Source: Thiogranum sp963752745 (GTDB lineage: Bacteria; Pseudomonadota; Gammaproteobacteria; DSM-19610). Taken from it: a DNA stretch of 64,000 nt. The translations under genes and the position numbers were made by a program. The DNA lies in contig CAVWAK010000030.1 in the NCBI GenBank assembly GCA_963752745.1, positions 1 to 64,000 on the forward strand. The letters run 5' to 3'. The stretch's first letter is position 1, and each line of letters starts with the position of its first letter. Positions 34,433-42,563 of this stretch are shown here, in pieces. The notes beneath the pieces were generated by a model. It was not told the DNA's origin and searched no databases. It worked only from the letters and a program-made list of their open reading frames with translations.

Positions 34433-34747
34433 ATGATTGAACGGCGGTTGATGATCTTTGTCTGGATGTTGCTGCTGGTCGCTGCGCCGCGTGTGGCTGC
34501 ACCAATCGACTTGCGGGATATCACCAACCAGTTCGCACATCCTGCCTACTCCGAAAAACAGGGCATCAGCCTGGACGAAGCGATAGCGCGTGCGCGTCAG
34601 CAAACGAATGGCAAGGTTCTTTCCGCAGAAACAGTTCGCGATGGCGACCGCAGCGTTCACCGTATCAAGATTCTGACCCGGAATGGGCGTGTCAAGCGCA
34701 TGCAGTACGATGCAGCCAGCGGTCGACCGGCACCGCGTGGGCGCTGA
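34433..34747 (+). CDS. PepSY-domain periplasmic protein
   Basis: 104 residues with a signal peptide (about 1-22, FVWMLLLVAAPRVAA). A single PepSY-like fold follows (GISLDEAIARARQQTNGKVL, then RIKILTRNGRVKRMQYDAAS). Such proteins often precede PhoPQ-like two-component genes in gammaproteobacteria, and here a response-regulator remnant and sensor kinase follow directly. It is therefore probably the first gene of that signalling operon. Confidence 0.78.
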   Translation: MIERRLMIFVWMLLLVAAPRVAAPIDLRDITNQFAHPAYSEKQGISLDEAIARARQQTNGKVLSAETVRDGDRSVHRIKILTRNGRVKRMQYDAASGRPAPRGR

Positions 34748-34749
34748 CT

Positions 34750-34881
34750 GTGCATATCCTGGCTGTCGAAGATGCATCGCGCCTGAGCCGCAAACCGGAT
34801 CCGGACATCCGCATCATTCCGCTTGAAACCCAGCATGGCCGCGGCTATCGATTCAGGCAGGGGACAAACGCGGAGTGTTGA
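34750..34881 (+). pseudogene. Response regulator remnant with an internal deletion
   Basis: A 43-codon frame starting GTG. Its first residues MHILAVEDASRLS look like the beta-1 strand and acidic residues of an OmpR/PhoP-type receiver (compare MRILLVEDExRL). Its last residues IIPLETQHGRGYRFRQG look like the end of the winged-helix domain (compare VRGxGYRF). About 180 residues in between are absent, including the phosphorylated Asp and the DNA-recognition helix. Both ends are in one frame, which suggests one clean in-frame deletion. It sits where a PhoP-like gene is expected, directly before the kinase. Confidence 0.7.
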
Positions 34882-34888
34882 AGTTCTG

Positions 34889-36244
34889 ATGCGCTCGCTG
34901 CACAGTCGACTGGTTCTGGCTGCGACACTGGTACTGGCCGGTTTCATCGGTGCGACCGGGCTTGCACTCGACAAGGCCTTCCGCGTCAGTGCCAGGGCAT
35001 CCATGCAGGATCGCCTGCAATCGTATATCTATGCGCTGCTGGCTGCCGCCGATGAAGATGACAGTGGCCGTATGATCCCTCCGCAAGAGATTCCGGAACC
35101 GCGTTTTTCGAAACCGGATTCCGGGCTTTACGCCATGATCGCCGGGTCTGATGGCAAACCGCTCTGGCATTCACGTTCCCTGGCCGGACGGAGCGTCAAT
35201 ATTGTGCAACAGCAGTCCCCGGGGCAACGCGAATTTCGCCGCTTCACCCGGGCCGGTCTGGAAATGTATGCCATCTCCTTTGGCGTCGCCTGGGAAGACT
35301 ATGCCGAAGCGGAAGCGCTTTACACATTCACGGTGGCAGAGGACACAGCGGGATTTGAGGAACAGATTGAAAGTTTTCGTATGACCCTGTGGAGCTGGCT
35401 CGGTGGTATGGCTGTGGTTCTGCTACTGGCCCAGGGGCTCATTCTGCGCTGGGGGTTGCGGCCACTGCGCACTGTTGAATCGGACCTGCAGCGGATCGAT
35501 CAGGGCGTGGCGGAACAGCTCGATGGAATCTACCCAACAGAACTCACGGGACTCACGTCCAGCCTCAATTCCCTGATCGAGCACAGCAAACTGGTACAGA
35601 CCCGCTATCGCAACAGCCTGGCTGACCTGGCCCACAGTCTGAAAACACCCCTGGCGATCATGCATTCCTTCTGCGAAGGAAAACCCGAAGAGACAGTGCT
35701 GACGCAGGAGGTTGTCAGGGAGCAGGTAGAACGCATGAATGAGATCGTCGAGCACCAGTTACAGCGGGCAGCGGTTTCGGGCCGGGCCACTCTGGCCGGT
35801 TCGGTGTCGCTTCAATATGTGCTGGAGCGCCTGATCCGTACCCTGGATAAGGTGTACCGGGAAAAGCAGGTGGACGTCAGCCTGGAGCTGGATCCGGGAG
35901 CAACCTTTTACGGCGACGAAGCGGATCTCACCGAGGCGCTTGGTAATCTGCTGGAGAATGCCTACAAGTACTGTTCGGGTCAGGTCAAGGTATGCGTCCA
36001 TTGCGAAAAGAAAACCGATTCCTGTCATGGTCTGGAGATCCTCATCGAGGATGACGGGCAGGGCATCGACCCGGAGATGATCGACACCGTTATGCAACGT
36101 GGTAAACGTATGGACGAAACGGTTCCCGGCCACGGTATCGGTCTCAGCATGGCCGAGGAAATTATCACCGTGTATGGCGGTAAGCTCGACATCGGCTCCA
36201 GCAGCCTGGGTGGCGCCCTGTTGCGTGTGCACTTCGATACCTGA
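34889..36244 (+). CDS. PhoQ-like sensor histidine kinase
   Basis: About 451 residues. An N-terminal membrane helix (about 8-30) is followed by a periplasmic sensor with acidic patches (ADEDDSGRM), a second helix (about 165-187), a HAMP-like segment and a dimerisation box ADLAHSLKTPLAIMHS with the phospho-His. The HATPase domain has LGNLLENAYKYC, EDDGQGID and a PGHGIGLSMAEEI lid. This order and the LAHSLKTPL box are typical of PhoQ-type kinases. With its adjacent regulator deleted, the kinase is orphaned or talks to a distant partner. ATG 34889 is preferred; an in-frame ATG at 34823 lies within the regulator remnant. Confidence 0.9.
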   Translation: MRSLHSRLVLAATLVLAGFIGATGLALDKAFRVSARASMQDRLQSYIYALLAAADEDDSGRMIPPQEIPEPRFSKPDSGLYAMIAGSDGKPLWHSRSLAGRSVNIVQQQSPGQREFRRFTRAGLEMYAISFGVAWEDYAEAEALYTFTVAEDTAGFEEQIESFRMTLWSWLGGMAVVLLLAQGLILRWGLRPLRTVESDLQRIDQGVAEQLDGIYPTELTGLTSSLNSLIEHSKLVQTRYRNSLADLAHSLKTPLAIMHSFCEGKPEETVLTQEVVREQVERMNEIVEHQLQRAAVSGRATLAGSVSLQYVLERLIRTLDKVYREKQVDVSLELDPGATFYGDEADLTEALGNLLENAYKYCSGQVKVCVHCEKKTDSCHGLEILIEDDGQGIDPEMIDTVMQRGKRMDETVPGHGIGLSMAEEIITVYGGKLDIGSSSLGGALLRVHFDT

Positions 36245-36333
36245 GCGGGTGGGCATAATATCCGGCCGGTAAGATACATTGGCCGAAAGTCGTTCCAGGC
36301 GGGAAGGGCGCCAGGGAAGCGCAGTGAATCACT

Positions 36334-36402
36334 GCAGGAGCGGCGTCCTTGGGCGCGATTGTAACTATTTCCGATAATCGCGCCGAAGGTCGGCGCTCCT
36401 GC
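36334..36402. repeat. REP-like palindrome, 69 bp
   Basis: GCAGGAGCGGCGTCCTTGGG with CGCGATT (36334-36360) pairs, with a few mismatches, with AATCGCGCCGAAGGTCGGCG with CTCCTGC (36376-36402) around a 15-nt loop. It follows the sensor kinase gene. The remaining gap to 36548 holds nothing else recognisable. Confidence 0.8.
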
Positions 36403-36548
36403 GTATTCAGTTGAATTCGCAGTTGATTCATTCCTTTCAGTCGATAATCCCGGGCCAGTTGGAGATGGGCAGATAAAATCTGCTTGTCGCGGCGCTCATT
36501 GTCATAAATACTCTGTGTTAGAACCAACCTGAATGAGGCGGTACAGTA

Positions 36549-36929
36549 ATGATAAATAAAAATGCTACCAATGCCCCGGCGGTGGCTGAGACTGCAGTCG
36601 ATGATGCTACCAGGCCGGAAGAGGCTGCTGTGATAGAGCAGCCTGAGGATGGTACTGCGAAGCTGGAGGAGACTCCGGTGCCAGCACCAGCTAACGAAGA
36701 TGCCGCGGAGGTTGAAGAAGCCCCGGCAACAGAGTCCGGGATAAAGAAGCAGGACAAGAAGGACAAGAAAGGTAAGAAGGACAAGAAAGGTAAGAAGGGC
36801 AAGAAAGGTAAGAAGGGCAAGAAAGGTAAGAAGGGCAAGAAAGGTAAGAAGGGCAAGAAAGGCAAGAAAGGTAAGAAGGGCAAGAAAGGTAAGAAGGGCA
36901 AGAAAGGTAAGAAGGGCAAGAAAAAATAA
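36549..36929 (+). CDS. Polyelectrolyte protein: acidic head and (KKG)n tail
   Basis: 126 residues in two opposite halves. Residues 1-65 are acidic and rich in Ala, Glu and Pro. Residues about 66-126 are almost purely Lys and Gly in a KKG repeat. The DNA of the tail is a tandem 18-bp repeat (GGCAAGAAAGGTAAGAAG), a likely site of slippage and length variation. Lys-rich tails of this kind occur in histone-H1-like bacterial proteins and some nucleic-acid-binding proteins, but no family is claimed. A GGCGG site precedes the ATG. The antisense frame is a repeat artefact. Confidence 0.7.
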   Translation: MINKNATNAPAVAETAVDDATRPEEAAVIEQPEDGTAKLEETPVPAPANEDAAEVEEAPATESGIKKQDKKDKKGKKDKKGKKGKKGKKGKKGKKGKKGKKGKKGKKGKKGKKGKKGKKGKKGKKK

Positions 36930-37002
36930 ATGCATGGCCAGGCAGGATGCCGGGATTCGAAACACCAGCAGAATGATTTAGCGCGTGTGTTGCGTCGACC
37001 GG

Positions 37003-37392
37003 TCAGGGCAGGGGTGACAGACTGACATTCACCGGCATCCGGTCACCGGGGTGGTGGGACAGTCGCGTGGTGGATGTGTAACCGCGATAGCTGTAGGTCA
37101 CCCGATATGCAGTCACTTTTTCCCGGGGCTGTTTTTCTACAATGGTTTTGCAGGAACGTTGCGCCTGCCAGAGTCGATTCTGTTGGCGGATATCTTCGCC
37201 GATGGTAGCTGACAGCGACGTGAACTCGCGCGCAGCGCTATCCGGATCGGTGCAAACCCTGCGTGTGACCGGATCGTAGATTGTCTCGATGATTGGCTGC
37301 ACGTTCACCACGGTTGCATAAGTCTGGAAGGCTTCGGCACCCGCCGTATGCGAGGCATATAACAAAAAAAGTATCTGTAGTGTCCGCTTCAT
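37003..37392 (-). CDS. Exported protein sharing the C-terminal module of glycine-zipper lipoproteins (operon gene 8)
   Basis: 129 residues with a signal peptide (about 1-19, ending TAGAEA). The mature part starts with a VVNVQPIIETI strand, has two Cys (in RRVCTDP and QRSCKTI), and ends with AYRVTYSYRGYTSTTRLSHH plus PGDRMPVNVSLSP. That end is recognisably related to the C-terminus of the 33879 lipoprotein (YRVDYRYEGQTFTTRTHRHP). It lacks a glycine zipper. Its start overlaps the stop of the lytic transglycosylase gene by four bases, making it the last gene of the eight-gene operon. Function is unknown. Confidence 0.78.
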   Translation of the reverse strand: MKRTLQILFLLYASHTAGAEAFQTYATVVNVQPIIETIYDPVTRRVCTDPDSAAREFTSLSATIGEDIRQQNRLWQAQRSCKTIVEKQPREKVTAYRVTYSYRGYTSTTRLSHHPGDRMPVNVSLSPLP

Positions 37393-38189
37393 GATGCCTG
37401 GAACCCTGCGGCCGCAAGCAGTTGCTGCCCGCGCGCCAGTTCTGTTTCGTTGGCATACAGCATGACAACATCGAAACCTTTGTCCGGTCGCCGGAACCAG
37501 TCCAGCCGGATATCACCAAAGCCCGGCTGCAGTCGGTCGACAAAAGCCGCTGCCCGGTAGGGGCGGGAAAAACGGATAATGAACAACCGGCCCTGGTCCG
37601 AGTAGGGTCTGGAGGTTGCACCGCGTGGCTGTTTCCGGCTGCCGTTCAGGACGTAGTCAAGATGGCGCGAGATATAGCTGCTGTACCACACGGCGCCATC
37701 CGGAAGCTTGCCGCCGGATACCGGGATTCGCGATGGGCCGTAGTTGTACGCCGCCAGCGCACGGTGCATGTTTCCCTGGTAGCGTTCCAGCAGTTCCTTG
37801 AGATAGCGCGTGCCGGCCTCGACGTTGGTGCACGGTTCCAGCAAGTCAGACAATCGGTTCAGCCCCAGATGCTTTGCCGTGCCGGGCCAGAGTATCTGCA
37901 TCAGTCCGTAGGCGTTGGCATGCGACCGGGCTTTGGGTTTGAAATCACTTTCCCCCCGGGCAACGGCCAGTAACAGGGTTTCCGGCAGCTGATGGGTTGC
38001 GGCGGCCCGCTTGAAGCAATGTGCATAGGGAAACTCCAGTGCCGGTTGGGTCTGCGCTGCGGTCTTCGCGAAAGTCTGCCATCGGGTTTCCAGTGCGCCG
38101 GCGTCAATCGACGCGTCGGTTTTGGCGATTGCCGGTGCGGCAACAAGCAATGAAAGACACAGGATCAGGGTAGCTTCGAGTTGCGACAT
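37389..38189 (-). CDS. Lytic transglycosylase (SLT domain) with SPOR-like C-terminus (operon gene 7)
   Basis: 266 residues with a signal peptide (about 1-22). The SLT domain (about 55-175) has LLLAVARGESDFKPKARSHA, with the catalytic Glu in GESDF. It continues with NAYGLMQILWPGTAKHLG, EAGTRYLKELLERYQG and ALAAYNYGP, all standard. It cleaves peptidoglycan strands to 1,6-anhydro ends. The C-terminal 80 residues (LFIIRFSRPYRAAAFVDRLQ onward) resemble a SPOR-type fold that binds denuded glycan. Two bases separate it from the preceding gene, so it is a component of the membrane-motor-like operon. Confidence 0.9.
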   Translation of the reverse strand: MSQLEATLILCLSLLVAAPAIAKTDASIDAGALETRWQTFAKTAAQTQPALEFPYAHCFKRAAATHQLPETLLLAVARGESDFKPKARSHANAYGLMQILWPGTAKHLGLNRLSDLLEPCTNVEAGTRYLKELLERYQGNMHRALAAYNYGPSRIPVSGGKLPDGAVWYSSYISRHLDYVLNGSRKQPRGATSRPYSDQGRLFIIRFSRPYRAAAFVDRLQPGFGDIRLDWFRRPDKGFDVVMLYANETELARGQQLLAAAGFQAS

Positions 38190-38191
38190 GA

Positions 38192-38866
38192 CTACTCCAG
38201 TTTCAGCCCGGTGATGGTTTCGATACGCTCGATCCGCGCCAGGCGCTCGGTTTCATCCTGGAAACTGAATGCCACCCGGTATTTCCCCGGCCCTGTATTG
38301 ACCACGTCTACGGGTACCTGTGTGGCCAAAGTCAGGCGCCCGGCGAAACCCTGTGCCGCCCACGTGCTGCGGAACGGACTCCAGAACAGATAGGTGCCGG
38401 TATCGCTTTGATTGATCGACAGGTGGTCCAGCTCCATGCTGGAAGCCTCGAAACCATTCTGCAGCTGATCATCGACGGTGGCGACCACAGGATCTGGTGG
38501 AGCCGGTACGCCGGATTCCTGCCCGGGCTGTACCACGTCCGCTGGTGCGACCAGGGCCGCGGACGCCTCCGCAGGTTCCTCCAGTGTGTCGTCTACAGCA
38601 GCTTCCATGAAACCGCGCTGTGGTTCAGCAGCGGCCGTCACGGATTCAGGGTTCGGCGCAACCGGCACCCCAGGTTCAGCCTCTGTGGGCACAACATCCA
38701 CTTGTTCGGCTATAGCATCAACCATCGCTGAAAGTTCTTCCGCTGTGGGGTTCCCGGTGGTTGCTGTAAATGTTTCCGGCTGCGGGTCCTCCTGAATATC
38801 AAGGACCAGCAGGAAGGCCGCGATGGTCAGGCCAACGCCGGCCAGGAATCCTGTTGTTCTCATCAT
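38192..38866 (-). CDS. Membrane-anchored protein with SPOR-like C-terminal domain (operon gene 6)
   Basis: 224 residues. An N-terminal helix (about 5-24) anchors the protein. A long acidic Pro/Ala/Glu linker (about 28-140) should span the periplasm. The C-terminal about 75 residues (GTYLFWSPFRSTWAAQGFAG to the end) have the repeat pattern of SPOR domains, including a GKYRVAFSF strand. SPOR domains bind septal peptidoglycan lacking stem peptides. The start overlaps the upstream lipoprotein stop by four bases. Confidence 0.78.
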   Translation of the reverse strand: MMRTTGFLAGVGLTIAAFLLVLDIQEDPQPETFTATTGNPTAEELSAMVDAIAEQVDVVPTEAEPGVPVAPNPESVTAAAEPQRGFMEAAVDDTLEEPAEASAALVAPADVVQPGQESGVPAPPDPVVATVDDQLQNGFEASSMELDHLSINQSDTGTYLFWSPFRSTWAAQGFAGRLTLATQVPVDVVNTGPGKYRVAFSFQDETERLARIERIETITGLKLE

Positions 38867-40311
38867 GGTATGCGCCTTGCGGTCCAGACTGCGTGGTTAC
38901 TGTTGGTGGTTATCAGGTGGTCGAGCTTGCCCAGCCACTGGTCGATGCTGCTGTTGTCAGCGTGCATGCCTGCGCTATCTCCACAGGCATCGGGCAGGGC
39001 CTGCAGGAGCCCATTGAACTGTTGCGCCAGTTCCGATCCGCTGACAGCGATGGCGTAGACGGTGGGCCAGTCCGAGCTGGAAAAACGCGTGGCGGGGAAC
39101 AGATAGCTGCGCTTTGCCCATGTGCCCGCTGTTGAATCGCGGCTATTACCGCAGGTCCCGGATGACAGGCGGCTGATGCCGTGTTTGGTACCGTGCACAA
39201 AAACGAATACCTGGTCAGCCCGTTCGACGCTCAACTCCAGCATCGGGCAACCCTCCAGAAGCGGTGCGCCACTCTGTTGTGCCGTGCAGCGGATTGTTTC
39301 GTCATTGCTACTGTGCCGGCGTACCAGTTCCATTCCGGCAATGGCCGGTTTTCCGCGGTGCACGGGTTTTGCCAGCCGCCCGGGCTCGCGGCTACCACCT
39401 GCCGGTTGCATGCTGACATAGGTGGCGGTGTCCATGCCGACGAGATGTTCACCTGAATTTCTTGGGCGCAATACCACCCATACCTGGTACAACCCCGACT
39501 GGATCTCGTAGGCCTCACCACGCAGGTGGAAATTCGATTCCTTTTTGATGTCCGTGACACGTACCTCGTGGTAACGCGAGAGGTTGTTGCCGATAAGACT
39601 CAGCAGGGTGCGCAGCCCGGGTTGATCGGACTTCAACGATTCCACGTAAATAACCAGGTCCTCTTCGTCCTGCTGACGCAGCAGGCAGCTCAGGTTGTTG
39701 GCAAGATAGGTGGCCGCGAGGTCCGGGTGTCCCGAACTGAAAGGCAGCACCCTGAGACCGCGCAGGGATTCATCGCTGCGGCGCTCCTGGAGAGCGCGTA
39801 ATTCGTTGGACGTCAGGGATCCTGACCAGCTCTTGCCGAACCCGCTGACCCACTCACCGGCACGCACATCCAGCGCGCGCACCGAGGCCCGATATTGCGC
39901 CGTCGCGGTGCGGGTGATCTCGATGCCGATGTAGTAGTTTGCGTCACGGGTTCTTCCGCATTTGACCTGGTCCAGCCGGCGATGGTGCTGTGCCTGTTGC
40001 TGCTGCGGTTGCCAGGGCAGGCGTACGCCGGCGTCGGCGAGCAGTCGGTCCATGATCTGATCGCGCAGGTTGCGGGTCAGACCGTCTATGTCCGGTTGAA
40101 TGTCAGCGCCATCGAGTCGAACCAGAATAACCGGCTCGCCCTTGAACCTCGGATGCTGGCTGAGTTGCTCAGCCAGCCAGGGGGCGAGCTCAGTGTCTAG
40201 CCAGCGCTGCAGCGAAGAATCTTCGCCCTGTGCCAGACGCGCAGGGTGCTGTGCGCAGCCAGCTGAAAGCAGCGCGGTCAGGGAGACAAGGAGAGTGAGG
40301 AGTCTGCTCAT
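38863..40311 (-). CDS. Large outer-membrane-type lipoprotein, unknown family (operon gene 5)
   Basis: 482 residues with lipobox SAGC (Cys19). The N-terminal half (LDTELAPWLAEQLSQHPRFK, VILVRLDGADIQPDIDGLTR, then LRDQIMDRLL) resembles FlgO/LpoB-like or TolB-N-like domains of envelope lipoproteins. The C-terminal third is Cys- and Ser-rich (about five Cys). No catalytic motif is recognised. Tight spacing (7 bp after the ExbD-like gene, 4-bp overlap with the next gene) ties it to the operon. A likely role is the outer-membrane end of the complex, by inference. Confidence 0.72.
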   Translation of the reverse strand: MSRLLTLLVSLTALLSAGCAQHPARLAQGEDSSLQRWLDTELAPWLAEQLSQHPRFKGEPVILVRLDGADIQPDIDGLTRNLRDQIMDRLLADAGVRLPWQPQQQQAQHHRRLDQVKCGRTRDANYYIGIEITRTATAQYRASVRALDVRAGEWVSGFGKSWSGSLTSNELRALQERRSDESLRGLRVLPFSSGHPDLAATYLANNLSCLLRQQDEEDLVIYVESLKSDQPGLRTLLSLIGNNLSRYHEVRVTDIKKESNFHLRGEAYEIQSGLYQVWVVLRPRNSGEHLVGMDTATYVSMQPAGGSREPGRLAKPVHRGKPAIAGMELVRRHSSNDETIRCTAQQSGAPLLEGCPMLELSVERADQVFVFVHGTKHGISRLSSGTCGNSRDSTAGTWAKRSYLFPATRFSSSDWPTVYAIAVSGSELAQQFNGLLQALPDACGDSAGMHADNSSIDQWLGKLDHLITTNSNHAVWTARRIP

Positions 40312-40318
40312 ATACCTG

Positions 40319-41308
40319 TCACTCCGGCTCCAGTGTTACCTGGCCATCGGCCCCTATCACCAGGGACCCACCCTGCAGACCGGTGGTGAGGGATGCAATT
40401 CCCTGTTTTGTTGCGGGAGGAAGTTGCACGCCCCAGACGATGGATGACTGTGCGAGTTGACCCCTCGATTTTTCCAGGGTCTGCACGTACTCAGGCGGTA
40501 CTGTTGACGGTGCCATTTCGTGAAACCACACCGGGAATGCATCATGCGCGAAAGCCGGACTGCCTTTGCCCAGCGATAGACGCCAGGCCTGTTTGTCCGC
40601 CATTCCATACAGGCTGACTGTTCCGGTTACCACCAGGCGGTGCAGCGCCTCGGCAGAGGCAAACCTGAGGGTGAACCCCTGTTTCCCTGGTCCGGGTGCC
40701 GGCGGCGGGTGTTTTTCGGTGACCGGCGAGCGCGGTGTTGACGCCTGCTTGTTCTTCAGGGCGCTGGCCCGTTTGCGGATGGCATCAAGCTTTTTCTGTT
40801 CCTCACTGAGTTTCGGCTGTAGTTTGCGCAGCGTTTGTTCCTGCTTCTGCGCGGCCTGTTGAATTCCGGCCAACTCATCGCGGCCCTGCGCAAGCTGGTA
40901 TTTCAGAGCTTCCAGCTCCGTCGTTAAATGATCCCGTTCGCTGTGGGCCTGCGCTGTTTGACCAACGATCAGGGTCAGTTGTTGCCGCGCTGATGACAAT
41001 GCCTGTTGAGTATTGGTCTTGTGTGCCTGTGCGCTTTGGATCTGTTCCATCAGGCGATCCAGGTCGTTCTGCAGGACGCGCGTGCGTTCCAGCTGCAAGG
41101 CGATATCCTGCTGTAGTTTCACCCGTTCCGGCTCCGGCCGGACGGTGTCTGTCTCCTGCAGCGGAATACTTTGTACCAGTGCAAACACGGCCATCAGGCA
41201 CAGACCCAGAATGGACATGAAGCGCATGACATCTGTTTGCAATGCATCGGTATCGCTCCCCGTGCTTCCGGCGGCGGTGTATCGCGTGTTGCGACCAGGC
41301 CGGATCAT
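40319..41308 (-). CDS. ExbD/MotB-like membrane protein with long coiled coil (operon gene 4)
   Basis: 329 residues. After a short cytoplasmic N-terminus comes a single membrane segment (about 30-50) preceded by TDVMRFMS. Asp26 sits where ExbD, TolR and MotB carry their ion-binding Asp (for example LVDVVLVLLL and ADFMTAMMAF). A coiled coil of about 130 residues follows (about 55-188), then a Pro-rich linker (SPVTEKHPPPAPGPGK) and a C-terminal domain of about 120 residues. Its start overlaps the stop of the MotA/ExbB-like gene by four bases. Together they look like a 5:2-type ion-driven motor pair. Arg29 within the motif is unusual. Confidence 0.72.
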   Translation of the reverse strand: MIRPGRNTRYTAAGSTGSDTDALQTDVMRFMSILGLCLMAVFALVQSIPLQETDTVRPEPERVKLQQDIALQLERTRVLQNDLDRLMEQIQSAQAHKTNTQQALSSARQQLTLIVGQTAQAHSERDHLTTELEALKYQLAQGRDELAGIQQAAQKQEQTLRKLQPKLSEEQKKLDAIRKRASALKNKQASTPRSPVTEKHPPPAPGPGKQGFTLRFASAEALHRLVVTGTVSLYGMADKQAWRLSLGKGSPAFAHDAFPVWFHEMAPSTVPPEYVQTLEKSRGQLAQSSIVWGVQLPPATKQGIASLTTGLQGGSLVIGADGQVTLEPE

Positions 41309-41973
41309 TGTTCTTCGATCAGTTCATACGCCGCGGCTGACGGTTCTGCAGAAAGACCACCAATCGATTCCCTGATATCGCGCAGCAGGTGTTCGACCCG
41401 CGCGGCCTGGCGTTGCTCCCGCTCTTCGTAATAGCGGCTCAATTTTGTACCCAGGTATGAGCTCTTGATGACGCGCATCAGGTAACCGCCGATACCACCC
41501 ACGATGGTGGTCGTCAGTGCTGTCAGGATGCCGCCGTCTACCAGCCGGGTGAGAATAGCGAAGGCTCCTGATTGCGCTGCCACGCCCGGATCACCGATGG
41601 CATGAAGCAGCGCACTGCGCATACCGATCGCCGTCCAGATCACCCCGATGCCAAAGAACAGGCTGGTCCAGACGTCGGTCAGATGTTCAAGCTGACCAAC
41701 CTCATTCTGTGGAGAGTTGTCATCGAGCCGCCTGGCGAGTGTGCGCAGGCTGTGAAGATACAGCGCCAGGGTGATGCCGAAAGGCACTACCGACAAACCC
41801 AGGTTACGCCGGGTCCACTCGCTTACTGCCTGCAGTCCTGGCGTATCGACCACGGATACAGAAATGATATCCAGCACAATGAGCAGGTACACACCTGTCA
41901 GGCCGGCCAGCAGGCTAAGCGCCACACCCAGCAGCATACCGGACAGAAAGCCGCGATTGGTCCAAGCCTTCAT
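41305..41973 (-). CDS. MotA/TolQ/ExbB-like polytopic membrane protein (operon gene 3)
   Basis: 222 residues with four predicted membrane helices (about 9-38, 58-80, 100-122, 142-168) and a charged C-terminal tail with a short coiled stretch (YYEEREQRQAARVEHLLRD). Helices 3 and 4 follow the TolQ/ExbB/MotA pattern: a SLFFGIGVIWTAIGMRSAL helix, a loop, then LVDGGILTALTTTIVGGIGG with small residues and a Thr row lining the pore side. Coupling by a 4-bp overlap to an ExbD-like gene supports the assignment. Compared with ExbB the cytoplasmic loop between helices 2 and 3 is short. Confidence 0.72.
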   Translation of the reverse strand: MKAWTNRGFLSGMLLGVALSLLAGLTGVYLLIVLDIISVSVVDTPGLQAVSEWTRRNLGLSVVPFGITLALYLHSLRTLARRLDDNSPQNEVGQLEHLTDVWTSLFFGIGVIWTAIGMRSALLHAIGDPGVAAQSGAFAILTRLVDGGILTALTTTIVGGIGGYLMRVIKSSYLGTKLSRYYEEREQRQAARVEHLLRDIRESIGGLSAEPSAAAYELIEEQ

Positions 41974-41979
41974 CGCGGC

Positions 41980-42537
41980 TTACTCGATCGGCCCGCAGGC
42001 CTCACAGGTGGCTTCCAGGACCAGTTCGGTCTCCTGAAACAGACGGTTCGCCCGGTAATACTCGCGTTTGTCTGCGCTGACCTTGAGCAGGCCCTGTTCC
42101 TTGTCTACCAGCTCCTTGTTCATTTCCCGCATGATTTCGTCCTGGCGTGGGCAGGTCTGGTCACAGACACTGTAATCGCTGATAAGGGAAACGTATTTAA
42201 CACCGAAATAACGGGTATAGGTTTCCCGTGCCTGGCGCTTGCTCAACAGGCCTTCTTCATTAGCCCATATCAGGAACTCGCTGAAGGCGGCCTTGTTGTC
42301 CTTTTTGGGATCGCCTTCGGCAATCGTAAGCAGTCGCTGGAAATACTGATCGAACTGTTGTTCGCAACCGGTCTCGAGGTCGAAGCGGGCAGCGCTGATG
42401 GCACGATCCAGGTCGGGGCCCTCCGGCAGACTGCAAGCGGTGGCGCGAGACGGGTTGCTGTTACAGGCAGCCAGTGCGGTTGCCAGTACTGCCACGGCAG
42501 CGGTTGTAGCGATGATGGATGTCCTCGATGTGTTCAT
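41980..42537 (-). CDS. Cys-rich lipoprotein, unknown family (operon gene 2)
   Basis: 185 residues with lipobox LAAC (Cys25) and a mostly helical mature region (PDLDRAISAARFDLETGCEQ, NKAAFSEFLIWANEEGLLSK). It carries several further cysteines, including YSVCDQTCPR and a C-terminal CEACG. No known domain is recognised. It begins 26 bp after gene 1 and ends 6 bp before the MotA/ExbB-like gene, so it belongs to the operon. Confidence 0.7.
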   Translation of the reverse strand: MNTSRTSIIATTAAVAVLATALAACNSNPSRATACSLPEGPDLDRAISAARFDLETGCEQQFDQYFQRLLTIAEGDPKKDNKAAFSEFLIWANEEGLLSKRQARETYTRYFGVKYVSLISDYSVCDQTCPRQDEIMREMNKELVDKEQGLLKVSADKREYYRANRLFQETELVLEATCEACGPIE

Positions 42538-42563
42538 AACTGTGTTCCCCTGTGTGCTGGTTG

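Noticed and set aside
36165..36965. Long minus-strand frame with a Leu-Pro-Phe repeat
   Set aside because: It is the antisense of the (KKG)n tail. The plus-strand frame has a plausible start, ribosome binding site and acidic head.
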